NCBI RefSeq assembly: GCF_003315595.1
Contig: NZ_QNQU01000017.1
Location: forward strand, 1-64,000
DNA: 64,000 bases
Direction of reading: 5' to 3'
DNA from: Pedobacter miscanthi
Lineage (GTDB): Bacteria; Bacteroidota; Bacteroidia; Sphingobacteriales; Sphingobacteriaceae
The notes beneath the pieces are model-generated. The model saw only the letters and a program-made list of their open reading frames with translations, had not been told where the DNA came from and ran no database searches. This document shows, piece by piece, positions 27,356-35,338 of the stretch (its first letter is position 1; each line of letters starts with the position of its first letter). A program made the position numbers and the translations under genes.

Positions 27356-28426
27356 ATGAAAAAACTATTATTATTTGCCGCTACACTTACTACTGCCATC
27401 TTAGCTAAAGCACAGGACGAACCTAAAATTAAAGTAAGCGGATACCTTGAAGCCTATTATGGATACGATTTTAATAAACCGACTGATCATAACCGCCCTG
27501 GTTTTATCTATTCGCATAACCGTGCAAATGAGGTGAACCTGAACCTGGGTTTTATCAAGGCTGCTTATGATAGCGGAATGATCAGGGCTAACTTAGCGGT
27601 AATGGCCGGGACTTATACCAATGCCAATCTTGCTGCCGAACCTGGTGTATTGAAAAACATTTTTGAGGCCAATGCAGGTGTGAAATTATCCAAAACAGAA
27701 AACCTTTGGATTGATGCCGGTATATTTTCATCGCACATTGGTTTCGAAAGTGCCATTTCTAAAGATTGCTGGGTACTTACGAGGAATATCTCATCAGAAA
27801 ATACCCCTTATTACGAATCGGGGGCAAAAATTACTTATGGTACCAAAGATGGAAAATTTACAGCTACCGCATTGTATTTAAACGGATGGCAGCGCATAAC
27901 ACGCCAGAACGGTAATGATAAGCCTGCCGGTGGACTACAATTAACCTGGAAACCAACCGACAAAATTACGGTAAACTACAGCAATTATTTAGGTGCTGAA
28001 GGTGCTGATTCGGTTCGGGTTAACAGGTTTTACCATAACGTATACGGAATTTTCCAGCTTACCGATAAGTTCGGCCTAACGCTTGGCTTTGATTACGGAA
28101 CCCAGCAAAAACAAAAAGGCAGCAGCGATAAAAGCGAAATCATTTCTCCAGTAGCCATTGCCCAATACAAATTTGCCCCAAAATGGGCTGTTGCAGGCAG
28201 ATTTGAATATTATGAAGATAAAAACGGAATTTTTATCGCCACTGGTACACCACAGGGCTTCAAAACCAAAGGTTATTCGCTTAACCTCGATTATTCGCCA
28301 ATAACAAATGCGGTAATCAGGCTGGAGGGAAAAGCTTACGATAGTAAAGACAAAATATTTGCCCGCGAAGGTGCTGCGGTTAATGCCAATGCAAGCGTAA
28401 CGGCAAGTATAGCGGTGTCGTTTTAA
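27356..28426 (+). CDS. Outer-membrane beta-barrel porin of the kdp operon (OmpL-like, bbp2 type)
   Basis: This 356-residue protein has a signal peptide (1-19, ILAKAQ) and then alternating amphipathic strands typical of a beta-barrel, ending in VTASIAVSF with a terminal aromatic residue. The opening VSGYLEAYYGYDFNKP and RPGFIYSHNRANEVNLNLGFIKA resemble the putative beta-barrel porin-2 family. The gene lies in the kdp operon, where Bacteroidota often carry such a porin. It probably lets K+ or other small solutes cross the outer membrane. That role is an inference from position. Confidence 0.85.
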   Translation: MKKLLLFAATLTTAILAKAQDEPKIKVSGYLEAYYGYDFNKPTDHNRPGFIYSHNRANEVNLNLGFIKAAYDSGMIRANLAVMAGTYTNANLAAEPGVLKNIFEANAGVKLSKTENLWIDAGIFSSHIGFESAISKDCWVLTRNISSENTPYYESGAKITYGTKDGKFTATALYLNGWQRITRQNGNDKPAGGLQLTWKPTDKITVNYSNYLGAEGADSVRVNRFYHNVYGIFQLTDKFGLTLGFDYGTQQKQKGSSDKSEIISPVAIAQYKFAPKWAVAGRFEYYEDKNGIFIATGTPQGFKTKGYSLNLDYSPITNAVIRLEGKAYDSKDKIFAREGAAVNANASVTASIAVSF

Positions 28427-28439
28427 TCCACCAGGTTTT

Positions 28440-28535
28440 CGTCATTGCGAGAAGGCTTTTTCAGCCGACAAAGCAATCTTACAACAATCGCTACCTGGCG
28501 TGCGCATTAAGATTGCTTCGTGCCTCGCAATGACG
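28440..28535. repeat. Interspersed inverted repeat (cgtcattgcgag / ctcgcaatgacg), copy 2
   Basis: Outer arms cgtcattgcgag (28440-28451) and ctcgcaatgacg (28524-28535) are perfectly complementary. Inner arms aagcaatctt and aagattgctt also pair. It is the same family as 27141-27238, again within the kdp operon. Confidence 0.85.
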
Positions 28536-28605
28536 ACCCTTTTATTGATTTTGTTAATCGTAGCGCAGTTGAGATGATGACGAACATTAAAAAATAAATA
28601 AAATA

Positions 28606-28854
28606 ATGCATCCCTACATAGAAATCTTATTCAGTCTGTTTTTAGCATTGCTAGGCGTGTTAATGATGAGAAAATTAAGCTCGTTAAAAAGTAAAAGAGC
28701 ATCTGCTATAAAAAAAAGTTATGCTACAGAAAAATACTTTAAACTGCTTTTTAACAAGATTTCCTTTAGATTTATGGTTGTATTATTCACCTTAGTGATG
28801 ATTATTGCCATTACGCTGTTAATAGAAAACGGAATAATGAGCGTTAGCTGGTAA
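28606..28854 (+). CDS. Small two-helix membrane protein in the kdp operon, unknown function
   Basis: This 82-residue protein has transmembrane helices at about 5-22 and 55-75, joined by a basic, Lys/Ser-rich loop (LKSKRASAIKKS). I do not recognise a family. The gene ends six bases before the kdpD-like gene, so it is almost certainly co-transcribed and perhaps coupled with it. It might anchor or regulate the soluble KdpD module, which lacks its own membrane part. That is speculation from position. Confidence 0.75.
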   Translation: MHPYIEILFSLFLALLGVLMMRKLSSLKSKRASAIKKSYATEKYFKLLFNKISFRFMVVLFTLVMIIAITLLIENGIMSVSW

Positions 28855-28860
28855 ATAACC

Positions 28861-29988
28861 ATGGATGAGCAAAAAGAAGAATCGGTAAAGCACTTTTTGG
28901 ATCTGGTGAAAAAATCCAGGCGTGGCAAACTGAAAATCTACATCGGTATGAGTGCAGGTGTGGGCAAAACTTACCGCATGCTGCAAGAATCTCATGCATT
29001 GTTGCGTAACGGTGTCGATATTTGTATTGGTTATGTAGAAACCCATAGAAGAGTAGAAACAGAAGCGCTTGTTGCAGGTTTACCGCTAATTCCCAGGCGG
29101 AAAATCTTTTATCGCGGTAAGGAAATAGAAGAAATGGATCTCAAGGCGATCCTGAACCGCCATCCCGAAATTGTAATTGTTGACGAGCTTGCCCATACCA
29201 ACGCCGAAGGCAGCAAAAACAGCAAACGCTGGCAGGATGTTTTCGATTTGCTCGAAGCAGGCATCAGCGTAATTTCGGCGGTAAATATCCAGCATTTAGA
29301 AAGTATAAACGAAGAAATTGAACAAATTACCGGTATTGCGGTTACCGAGCGGATACCTGATAAAATACTCGAACTGGCCGATGAAATTGTAAACATCGAT
29401 CTTACCGCCGATGAACTGGTTACCCGGTTAAAAGAGGGGAAAATTTACGATCAATCGAAAATCGAAAGGGCGCTGGGTAACTTTTTCCAGTCGGATAAAA
29501 TCCTCCAACTGCGCGAACTGGCCCTAAAAGAAGTGGTACACCAGGTAGAGCGGAAAATCCAGACCGAAATTCCCAAATCAATTAAACTCCGGCCCGAACG
29601 TTTTTTAGCCTGTATCTCCTCTAATGCAGAAACCGCCGGTGTGGTGATTCGCAAAACGGCAAGACTGGCTTCTTATTACCGTTCACCATGGATGGTGTTA
29701 TACGTGCAGAGTGATAGTGAAAGTATGGAACGCATTAAACTCGATAAGCAGCGCCACCTGATTAACCATTTTAAACTGGCTACCGAACTCGGAGCAGAAG
29801 TAATTAAAATAAAAAGCAATGCCGTTACCAAAACCATTATCGATATCGCTACCGAAAAGGAAGTTACCACGATATGTATCGGAAAACCCCATCTCAATAT
29901 TTTTCAGGTGATTTTACGTACTGCCGTTTTTAATGGGCTATTGAAAAACCTGGCGATGAAGGATATTGATCTGATAATACTTTCATAA
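28861..29988 (+). CDS. kdpD: KdpD N-terminal module only (KdpD domain plus USP-like domain), no kinase
   Basis: This 375-residue soluble protein matches the N-terminal cytoplasmic half of sensor kinase KdpD. It has a Walker A motif GMSAGVGKT (29-37), VETHRRVETEAL, a Walker B-like IVIVDELAHTN and DVFDLLEAGISVISAVNIQHLES. A universal-stress-protein-like domain follows from about 248. Full KdpD (about 900 residues) continues with four TM helices, GAF and histidine kinase domains, all absent here. The gene ends at a proper stop with no kinase fragment in the 270 bp after it. In other bacteria this N-terminal part senses K+ state and its USP domain can bind c-di-AMP. Here it may act with a kinase encoded elsewhere or directly on the Kdp pump. 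Confidence 0.92.
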   Translation: MDEQKEESVKHFLDLVKKSRRGKLKIYIGMSAGVGKTYRMLQESHALLRNGVDICIGYVETHRRVETEALVAGLPLIPRRKIFYRGKEIEEMDLKAILNRHPEIVIVDELAHTNAEGSKNSKRWQDVFDLLEAGISVISAVNIQHLESINEEIEQITGIAVTERIPDKILELADEIVNIDLTADELVTRLKEGKIYDQSKIERALGNFFQSDKILQLRELALKEVVHQVERKIQTEIPKSIKLRPERFLACISSNAETAGVVIRKTARLASYYRSPWMVLYVQSDSESMERIKLDKQRHLINHFKLATELGAEVIKIKSNAVTKTIIDIATEKEVTTICIGKPHLNIFQVILRTAVFNGLLKNLAMKDIDLIILS

Positions 29989-30258
29989 GCGAAAACTTAT
30001 CATTCAAAGAGTGTTTTGTTCCAATCGCAGTGAGATTGACCTGATATTTCAAATCCAACAGCAGCGAACATCCCGTCCCGATTTTACATCGGGATTAGGC
30101 GGGATAAAGCAAATGGCGGGACTGTTGTCTCCATGAGCAACTGCACACTCATTTTCTGATTATTAAAAAATCCTTGTTGGTAATAAGTTTGGGGAGTACA
30201 ATTTTTCTAAAATTTCTCAAAACTATATCCTTTTACATGGGTTGAAATAATAGGACCT

Positions 30259-30633
30259 ATGGAAAGCGATATGGAAAAAAAAGATACTCAAACACATTTA
30301 ATTAACGAAATTACGACTACCGGATTGCAAACCGCAGCTAAGAAACTGGGGGCTTCGGCAAGTAAGAAACAGATCAGAAAAGGCGTTTCTAAAAATATCA
30401 GTTTAATAGATGAGTTGTTACGCATTGCTTTAATTAAGAGTAAGGATCCGTCAAAACGGGATCAGAGGAATATAGAATTTGTTGGTTTAGGTATAATTGC
30501 TGCACATGCTTTTTACCGTGGCTTTAAACGAAAAAAACGCCTGTTGATTTTTGAGGGTATTTTCTTAACTGCGGCACTTGGCGGAGTGTTACTGGCCATA
30601 CAACTTAAAGCAGTGAGAAGGCAGATAGTTTAG
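30259..30633 (+). CDS. Hypothetical 124-aa protein with a C-terminal membrane helix
   Basis: I do not recognise this protein. It has a polar, Lys-rich N-terminal two-thirds and a stretch FVGLGIIAAHAFYRGF (about 75-90). A hydrophobic helix near 98-116 (LLIFEGIFLTAALGGVLLAI) is followed by a basic tail. A second in-frame ATG (residue 5) is an alternative start. It stands alone after the kdp operon, between a 270-bp spacer with no recognised element (29989-30258) and a repeat cluster. Confidence 0.65.
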   Translation: MESDMEKKDTQTHLINEITTTGLQTAAKKLGASASKKQIRKGVSKNISLIDELLRIALIKSKDPSKRDQRNIEFVGLGIIAAHAFYRGFKRKKRLLIFEGIFLTAALGGVLLAIQLKAVRRQIV

Positions 30634-30721
30634 ATATTCTATATAAAAAAAAAAACTTTATTGCTAAGGTCGATTAATTGCAATATTGTACAATTGTTGG
30701 GATAGTTATATCCTTAAAAAA

Positions 30722-30811
30722 AGACCGTCATCCCGATCAGAACGCAGTTCCAGATATTTGTGAGATAGCTCTAATCTTCATTAAAGACCCTGAAACAAGT
30801 TCAGGGTGACG
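30722..30811. repeat. Degenerate interspersed palindromic repeats
   Basis: The stretch holds a cgtcatcccgatcagaacgcag element followed by an aagaccctgaaacaagttcagggtgacg palindrome, the same two element types that dominate 21.6-22.1 kb. It is part of a 630-bp gene-free stretch (30634-31264). Confidence 0.7.
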
Positions 30812-30846
30812 ACTCGCCAAAAAACCGTCATTTCGACCCGAGCATC

Positions 30847-30872
30847 ATATAGTGTAGATATCTACACTATAT
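30847..30872. promoter_or_regulatory. Perfect 26-bp palindrome
   Basis: The sequence atatagtgtagat is followed at once by its exact reverse complement (atctacactatat), with no loop. It lies in the gene-free region just after the interspersed repeats, next to a cgtcatttcgacc half-element. Such a loop-free palindrome could be a dimeric-protein operator or the product of a palindromic duplication inside a repeat element. Confidence 0.55.
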
Positions 30873-31098
30873 CGCACTCTGGTATTATTGATGTATATCA
30901 TAATTGGTTTACAACAAGTTATTTATGTTCATTGAATTTACGCCCAGTCAGGCCAAGGCACTGCATCAACGTTCACCATAATTCCGGCCTAACAAATTTT
31001 TCGGGCTCCACAGACCAAGCCAACTTACTGGCTGCCAAAGAAAAATTTTCAGCCGGTGTTTTATTAATAAGCTGTTTATCTTTTTTATTTGCATTAAT

Positions 31099-31182
31099 GA
31101 GCTCGGCAAGCCTCGGTTTTGGTTCTTTTTGACGCCAAAAAGAAGGAGCCCTTCGGCGGCGGCGAGCCGAGGCAAGACTGAG
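31099..31182. repeat. Nested hairpin element (ttctttttg / caaaaagaa)
   Basis: An inner perfect inverted repeat ttctttttg-acgc-caaaaagaa (31123-31144) is nested inside outer arms gcctcgg (31110) and ccgaggc (31175). The element looks like the kind repeated elsewhere in such genomes. A related, more degenerate 'gggtactttggcgccccaaaa' piece lies at 41010-41032. No gene is visible in 30873-31264. Confidence 0.55.
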
Positions 31183-31264
31183 CTGCATGGCAAAAAATCA
31201 ATTATTTACGTCAATAATGTTGACTTTTATGCAGTAAATTTTCCTCGAAATGATGAAACCTCTT

Positions 31265-32005
31265 TTACACCAACAACGAACCACCATCAACATAAATCAC
31301 CTGGCCGGTACCATATTGTTGTTTCATGGTGTATAAAAATGTTTGTGCAATATCGCCTGCATCTCCAACACGTTTTACCGGCAAACTTTCGCCAACTCCT
31401 GTGTACAGGTTGTTTCGGTCTTCTTCGCTCATGCTGTTCCATAAATTGGTTTTAACCACACCCGGTGCTACCAGATTTACCCTTACAGGAGCCAATTCTA
31501 CAGCCATGGCACGGGTAAAACCTTCCATGGCGGCACATATACTGGCAGCTATGCCCCAGCCGGCGCCTGGCCTCGGGCTTGCAGTACCTCCCGTTAAATT
31601 AACAGAACCTCCGGCTTTTATTTTTTTCGATGCATATTTAACTGCCGCAAAAGCACCCCAATACCTTAAATTAAAAAAAGTGCGGGCTTCATCGATATTG
31701 GTTTCATCAATGGTATGCAAAGTCAGGTTTTCGCCGGCAGTATATACCAGGTGATCGAAATTTTCAACAGCATCGAAGAAATTTTTAATGTTTTCTTCTT
31801 TGCTCAAATCAACCGATACGCCACTACAATTTTCGGGTAATAATTTTAATGCTTCATTAATCCTGTTCTGATTGCCCGAAACAATAATCACTTTTGCTCT
31901 GTTGTATGCTGCAGCTTCTGCTGTTGCAAAACCTAAACCAGAGCTTCCACCTAATATAATCACTGTTTTGCCTTCCAGTGTAAATTCATTTGCTTTTATT
32001 TTCAT
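31265..32005 (-). CDS. SDR family protein lacking the catalytic Tyr/Lys
   Basis: This 246-residue protein has the Rossmann NAD(P)-binding motif GGSSGLGFA (19-27), and the SDR landmarks YTAGEN (near 88) and VNLVAPGVVKTNLW. At the position of the YxxxK active site, however, the sequence reads GWGIAASICAAMEG, so Tyr and Lys appear replaced by Ala153 and Cys157 in my alignment by eye. It may be catalytically inactive in the usual way, or use other residues. It is divergent from a Crp/Fnr-type gene across 117 bp that contains a palindromic operator candidate. The family (classical SDR fold) is certain and the substrate is unknown. Confidence 0.88.
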   Translation of the reverse strand: MKIKANEFTLEGKTVIILGGSSGLGFATAEAAAYNRAKVIIVSGNQNRINEALKLLPENCSGVSVDLSKEENIKNFFDAVENFDHLVYTAGENLTLHTIDETNIDEARTFFNLRYWGAFAAVKYASKKIKAGGSVNLTGGTASPRPGAGWGIAASICAAMEGFTRAMAVELAPVRVNLVAPGVVKTNLWNSMSEEDRNNLYTGVGESLPVKRVGDAGDIAQTFLYTMKQQYGTGQVIYVDGGSLLV

Positions 32006-32054
32006 GATATTATAAATTAATATGCAAATTTTAGGTTATCTGCAGCCAATCTAC

Positions 32055-32068
32055 TTACCAATTGGTAA
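32055..32068. promoter_or_regulatory. Perfect palindrome ttaccaattggtaa, candidate operator
   Basis: The 14-bp loop-free palindrome sits between the divergent SDR and Crp/Fnr-type genes and overlaps the -33 region of the proposed promoter of the latter. A TetR/MarR-like dimer or the neighbouring Crp-type protein could bind it. Confidence 0.5.
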
Positions 32069-32092
32069 AATCGATTATAGCTTATATTTTTG
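32061..32092 (+). promoter_or_regulatory. Candidate Bacteroidota promoter of the Crp/Fnr-type gene
   Basis: A -7 element TATTTTTG (32085-32092) matches the Bacteroidota consensus TAnnTTTG, with a TTG-containing -33 element (attgg, 32061-32065) about 20 bp upstream. The predicted start of transcription is near 32099, 24 bp before the gene. Confidence 0.5.
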
Positions 32093-32122
32093 TAAAACCT
32101 AATTTCTCCAATAAGCAATCTA

Positions 32123-32692
32123 ATGTCCAGCCCACTAATCAGCTTCCTAAACCAATACCAATCGTTTTCTGTAAAGGAAGCACAACGGATTGAAGCGGCT
32201 TTTAACCCCAGGTTATTAAAAGAAGGGGAACAACTTACGGAGCCTGGAAGTATATGCAGGGAACTCTTTTTTATAACAGATGGCGTATTGCGGATTGTGA
32301 TGCGGAATGAGAAAGGAAATGAAGTAACGCACTATTTTTTAAAGGAAAACCAGTTTTGCACCATATTAAATAGTTTTCATAATCAGGTACCGGCCGAAGA
32401 ATGCATACAGGCGGCCTGTAATACCGCGGTTTTTTGTATCAATAGGACAGCACTTTTTAAACTTTACAAAGAGGTGCCCGGACTTCTAAAACTGATCGAT
32501 CAGATTACGCAACAGGCGCTGATTGATAAAATTAATATCCGTAATGCTTATTTAGGTCAGGATTCGGCAAGCAGGTACCGATTATTTCTGGCCAAACAGG
32601 CTGATATTGCGCGCCGTGTATCTTTAACAGATACTGCTTCTTATCTGGGAATTACCCCGCAATCTTTATCTCGGATCAGAAAACAGTCCTAA
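32123..32692 (+). CDS. Crp/Fnr family transcriptional regulator
   Basis: This 189-residue protein has a cyclic-nucleotide-binding-like barrel (about 25-120; GSICRELFFITDGVLRIVMRNEKGNEVTHYFLKENQF). A long dimerisation helix follows, then a C-terminal region with an HTH-like tail (TASYLGITPQSLSRIRK, about 172-188). The end is short, so the recognition helix lies at the very C-terminus. It is divergent from the SDR-like gene and may control it through the palindrome between them. Confidence 0.9.
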   Translation: MSSPLISFLNQYQSFSVKEAQRIEAAFNPRLLKEGEQLTEPGSICRELFFITDGVLRIVMRNEKGNEVTHYFLKENQFCTILNSFHNQVPAEECIQAACNTAVFCINRTALFKLYKEVPGLLKLIDQITQQALIDKINIRNAYLGQDSASRYRLFLAKQADIARRVSLTDTASYLGITPQSLSRIRKQS

Positions 32693-32812
32693 CTTAAACA
32701 CATAAGTTGTAAAAGTACTATTGCTTAAATAAATCATATTTCGGGTAAAACATTATCTCTGTTCTGGTGTTAAATTTTATTGCTGATCACTTAATGGGTA
32801 GAGAATTTAACT

Positions 32813-33181
32813 ATGGGGAAAAAGATATGTTTATTGGAGGATGATGAGGGAATACGTGAGATTATCGAAATGATATTAACCGATGAACATTACGAAGTAT
32901 ATGGTTTCTCAAACGTAAAGGATTTTATGGCCTTTGAGGATAAAGGATCTCAGGATTTATACCTGCTTGATGTACGCCTGCCCGATGGCAGCGGACTAAT
33001 GGTTTGCGATGACCTGAAAAATAATGAAAGCACTAAAAGCATCCCCATTATGATGATGAGTGCCCATGCCAGCCTGAATGAAATGAAGCATACTTGTAAG
33101 GCCGAAGAATTTATTGCCAAGCCTTTCGACATTTTCGATTTACTTAAAAAAGTTGACCAGCAATTAAGCAAAAGGAATTAA
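32813..33181 (+). CDS. Stand-alone response-regulator receiver domain (CheY-like)
   Basis: This 122-residue protein is a single receiver domain with the acidic pocket Glu9/Asp10/Asp11, the phosphoacceptor Asp53 (LYLLDVRLPDG), Ser83 (MMMSAHA) and Lys103 (FIAKPFD). No output domain is attached. It lies alone, so its partner kinase is elsewhere. Single receivers commonly relay phosphate or bind a partner protein. Confidence 0.9.
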   Translation: MGKKICLLEDDEGIREIIEMILTDEHYEVYGFSNVKDFMAFEDKGSQDLYLLDVRLPDGSGLMVCDDLKNNESTKSIPIMMMSAHASLNEMKHTCKAEEFIAKPFDIFDLLKKVDQQLSKRN

Positions 33182-33410
33182 TTTCATCTAACGGCATTGG
33201 TGAATACATTTTTTACCACAATTGCACGTAGAAATACACGGGGATTAACCTGCATGGGTAAAATTACACCCCATTATACACATTACATTTTACCTTCCTT
33301 ATTCCATTTTAGCATATTGTTATGACACATTTTTGCCAAAAATTTATTCAGTTTGTATATCCCCGCGGGTAATACCTGTTCGGTTATCAACATAATTTAA
33401 AAAACGAAAA

Positions 33411-34205
33411 ATGGATTTACAATTAAAGAATAAAACAGCTTTTATAAGCGGCTCTACCGCAGGTATTGGATTCGCAATTGCCGAAAGTTTATTAAAAGAA
33501 GGTGTAAAGGTAGTTATCAATGGCCGATCGCAGGAAAGTGTAAATGATGCGGTGAAAGCATTGGAAAAAATTGCGGGCAGCGGAACGGTTTTGGGCATTG
33601 CGGCCGATTTTTCAAGGGTTGAAGAAGTAAATGATCTGATTACACAGCTGCCTGAAATCGATATCCTGATCAATAATGCAGGTATTTTTGAACCCACGCC
33701 TTTTGAAGAAATCAGCGATGAAGATTGGTTCAGGTTTTTTGAAGTAAACGTAATGAGCGGCATTCGTTTATCGCGTGAATTATTTCCTAAAATGTTAAAG
33801 AAAAACTGGGGAAGGATTATTTTTATTTCGAGCGAATCGGCCGTATTTATTCCTGATGAAATGATCCACTACGGTATGACTAAAACTGCACAGTTAGCCG
33901 TTAGTCGTGGCTTGGCTGAATTAACAAAAGGAACACAGGTAACCGTAAATTCAATTTTACCCGGTCCAACCAAATCAAAAGGTGTGGGAAGTTTTATTGA
34001 AGATTTAGCCAAAAAAGGAAATATTATCATTGCAGAAGTAGAGTCCGATTTCTTTAAAAACATGCGCCCAACCTCATTGTTGCAACGTTTTCTGGATGTA
34101 AGTGAAATTGCAAATGCGGTAACATTTTATTCAAGTCCGCTCGCTTCTGGTACCAATGGTGCATCCATCAGGGTAGAAGGTGGTTTGGTACGGTCGATAT
34201 TATAA
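33411..34205 (+). CDS. SDR family oxidoreductase
   Basis: This 264-residue protein has a classical SDR fold. The cofactor motif is GSTAGIGFA (about 14-22), NNAGIF is at about 88, and the catalytic Ser-Tyr-Lys are present (SSES..; YGMTK). The region ITAQLAVSRGLAEL..VNSILPGPTKS continues the fold and the C-terminal glycine-rich VEGGLVRS end is usual. It is an NAD(P)-dependent dehydrogenase or reductase of unknown substrate. The gene stands alone, about 230 bp after the receiver-domain gene. Confidence 0.92.
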   Translation: MDLQLKNKTAFISGSTAGIGFAIAESLLKEGVKVVINGRSQESVNDAVKALEKIAGSGTVLGIAADFSRVEEVNDLITQLPEIDILINNAGIFEPTPFEEISDEDWFRFFEVNVMSGIRLSRELFPKMLKKNWGRIIFISSESAVFIPDEMIHYGMTKTAQLAVSRGLAELTKGTQVTVNSILPGPTKSKGVGSFIEDLAKKGNIIIAEVESDFFKNMRPTSLLQRFLDVSEIANAVTFYSSPLASGTNGASIRVEGGLVRSIL

Positions 34206-34213
34206 TAAAGATT

Positions 34214-34347
34214 ATCATCCTGAGCGTAACATCTAAAATTCTTCACTGCGTTCAGGATGATATATTCGTATTCAGTGTTTTCCGTGCATCCTTGGCAAGC
34301 AAACAAATAGATCCTTACACTGGAGTTGCACTCCGCTCGAAATGACG
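34214..34347. repeat. Inverted repeat (atcatcctga / tcaggatgat) and half-element
   Basis: Perfect 10-bp arms at 34214-34223 and 34252-34261 form a hairpin (atcatcctgagcg..cgttcaggatgat) directly after the SDR stop. A separate right half of the cgtcat-type element (cactccgctcgaaatgacg) lies at 34329-34347. The rest of the 304-bp spacer to 34509 shows nothing else. Confidence 0.65.
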
Positions 34348-34509
34348 GTAATTTACTGGGATTAGTTGCAGAACCTTTCCAGAGATTAATATTGATTTTA
34401 AAGAATAATTAACGTTGGATGGACAAACGGATTCCATTGTCAGTCTTCGAGCCTCCAACACCCATATTTGTGACTATTTCACTATATTTGATTATCAATA
34501 CCTCACCTT

Positions 34510-34671
34510 ATGTTGTTATTCGCCGTACCACTATATTTTATTGCCTTTTTAGGCTGGCTTGCTTACAGTGCATTTGTAACAAAGAACCTTAAACAGAATA
34601 TGCCGGTGGTTTATTTTGGTGGCGTATTTAGTTTGATCTGGATCGTAATGGTAACAATCGCATACATTTAA
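34510..34671 (+). CDS. 53-aa small membrane protein, unknown function
   Basis: This short ORF (ATG to TAA, 53 codons) encodes two hydrophobic helices (about 2-22 and 33-51) joined by a short basic turn (TKNLKQNMP). It lies 12 bp before the DinB-like gene on the same strand, so the two are probably co-transcribed. I do not recognise a family. The good helix pattern and codon use like that of its neighbours support it being real. Confidence 0.65.
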   Translation: MLLFAVPLYFIAFLGWLAYSAFVTKNLKQNMPVVYFGGVFSLIWIVMVTIAYI

Positions 34672-34683
34672 AAAACAATTCAG

Positions 34684-35190
34684 GTGGCACAAAAACTAGA
34701 AGTATGGCAAAGAGGGCCACTGCCCGATATTGATCCATTATTACAGCCTGTTGCACATGCACTTATACAGGCAAGGGAAGAAATTGAGGAATACATGCAC
34801 GAATTTCCGGTAGCATTACTTTGGGAACGCCCGGCGGGTATGGCATCTACCGGGTTTCATCTTCAGCATTTAAGTGGCGTACTGGATCGGGTATTTACCT
34901 ATGCCAGGGCCGAAGGGTTATCTGAATTTCAGTTTGCCCAACTGGCAGAAGAAGGTAAGGATAGTGCAGCAGGGTATACTATAGCTGATCTGGTTAACCG
35001 GTTTAACCGGCAGGTTGATCTGGCTATGGATCAGCTAAGAACAACAGACATCAGCACATTGCCCGATTTTAGGGGCGTTGGCCGCGTTAAACTTCCTTCA
35101 ACAGTTATCGGCCTCCTTTTCCATGCAGCCGAACATACCATGCGGCATGTTGGCCAGTTAATGGTTACCGCTGCGGTAGTGAAAAACTAA
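34684..35190 (+). CDS. DinB family protein (GTG start)
   Basis: This 168-residue protein resembles the DinB/YfiT-like four-helix bundle family. A conserved early region is LLWERPAGMASTGFHLQHLSGVLDRV, which carries probable metal-ligand His residues, and the C-terminal block LLFHAAEHTMRHVGQL carries more. The first in-frame ATG is about 38 codons in, which would delete a conserved helix, so GTG at 34684 is the likely start. Family members are often metal-dependent transferases acting on small thiols, but the substrate here is unknown. Confidence 0.85.
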   Translation: MAQKLEVWQRGPLPDIDPLLQPVAHALIQAREEIEEYMHEFPVALLWERPAGMASTGFHLQHLSGVLDRVFTYARAEGLSEFQFAQLAEEGKDSAAGYTIADLVNRFNRQVDLAMDQLRTTDISTLPDFRGVGRVKLPSTVIGLLFHAAEHTMRHVGQLMVTAAVVKN

Positions 35191-35214
35191 GGTGTTTTTA
35201 GCAATGAAAACACC
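35191..35214 (+). terminator. Possible hairpin terminator after the DinB-like gene
   Basis: A ggtgtttt / aaaacacc stem with an 8-base loop lies directly after the stop codon. No clear T-run follows on the plus strand, so it may not be a full terminator. Confidence 0.4.
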
Positions 35215-35241
35215 ACAATCATTATGCTCACGATGATGCGA

Positions 35242-35330
35242 AGGACACAAAATCTGTCCCCTGATATCGTCATCTCCATTGGAGCGAACCGCACTGGATA
35301 GATTTATCGAGGTCGTTATCTCAATTGCAG
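35242..35330. repeat. Degenerate copy of the cgtcatctc-type repeat
   Basis: Remnants atcgtcatctccattggagcgaaccgcactgg and tagatttatcgagg show the same order of motifs as the well-preserved element at 38948-39029, with many changes. Confidence 0.45.
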
Positions 35331-35338
35331 TAAGCCAT

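Noticed and set aside
30806-31132. 108-codon ORF in the repeat-rich gap.
   Set aside because: It crosses repeat and palindrome elements and shows no protein-like composition.
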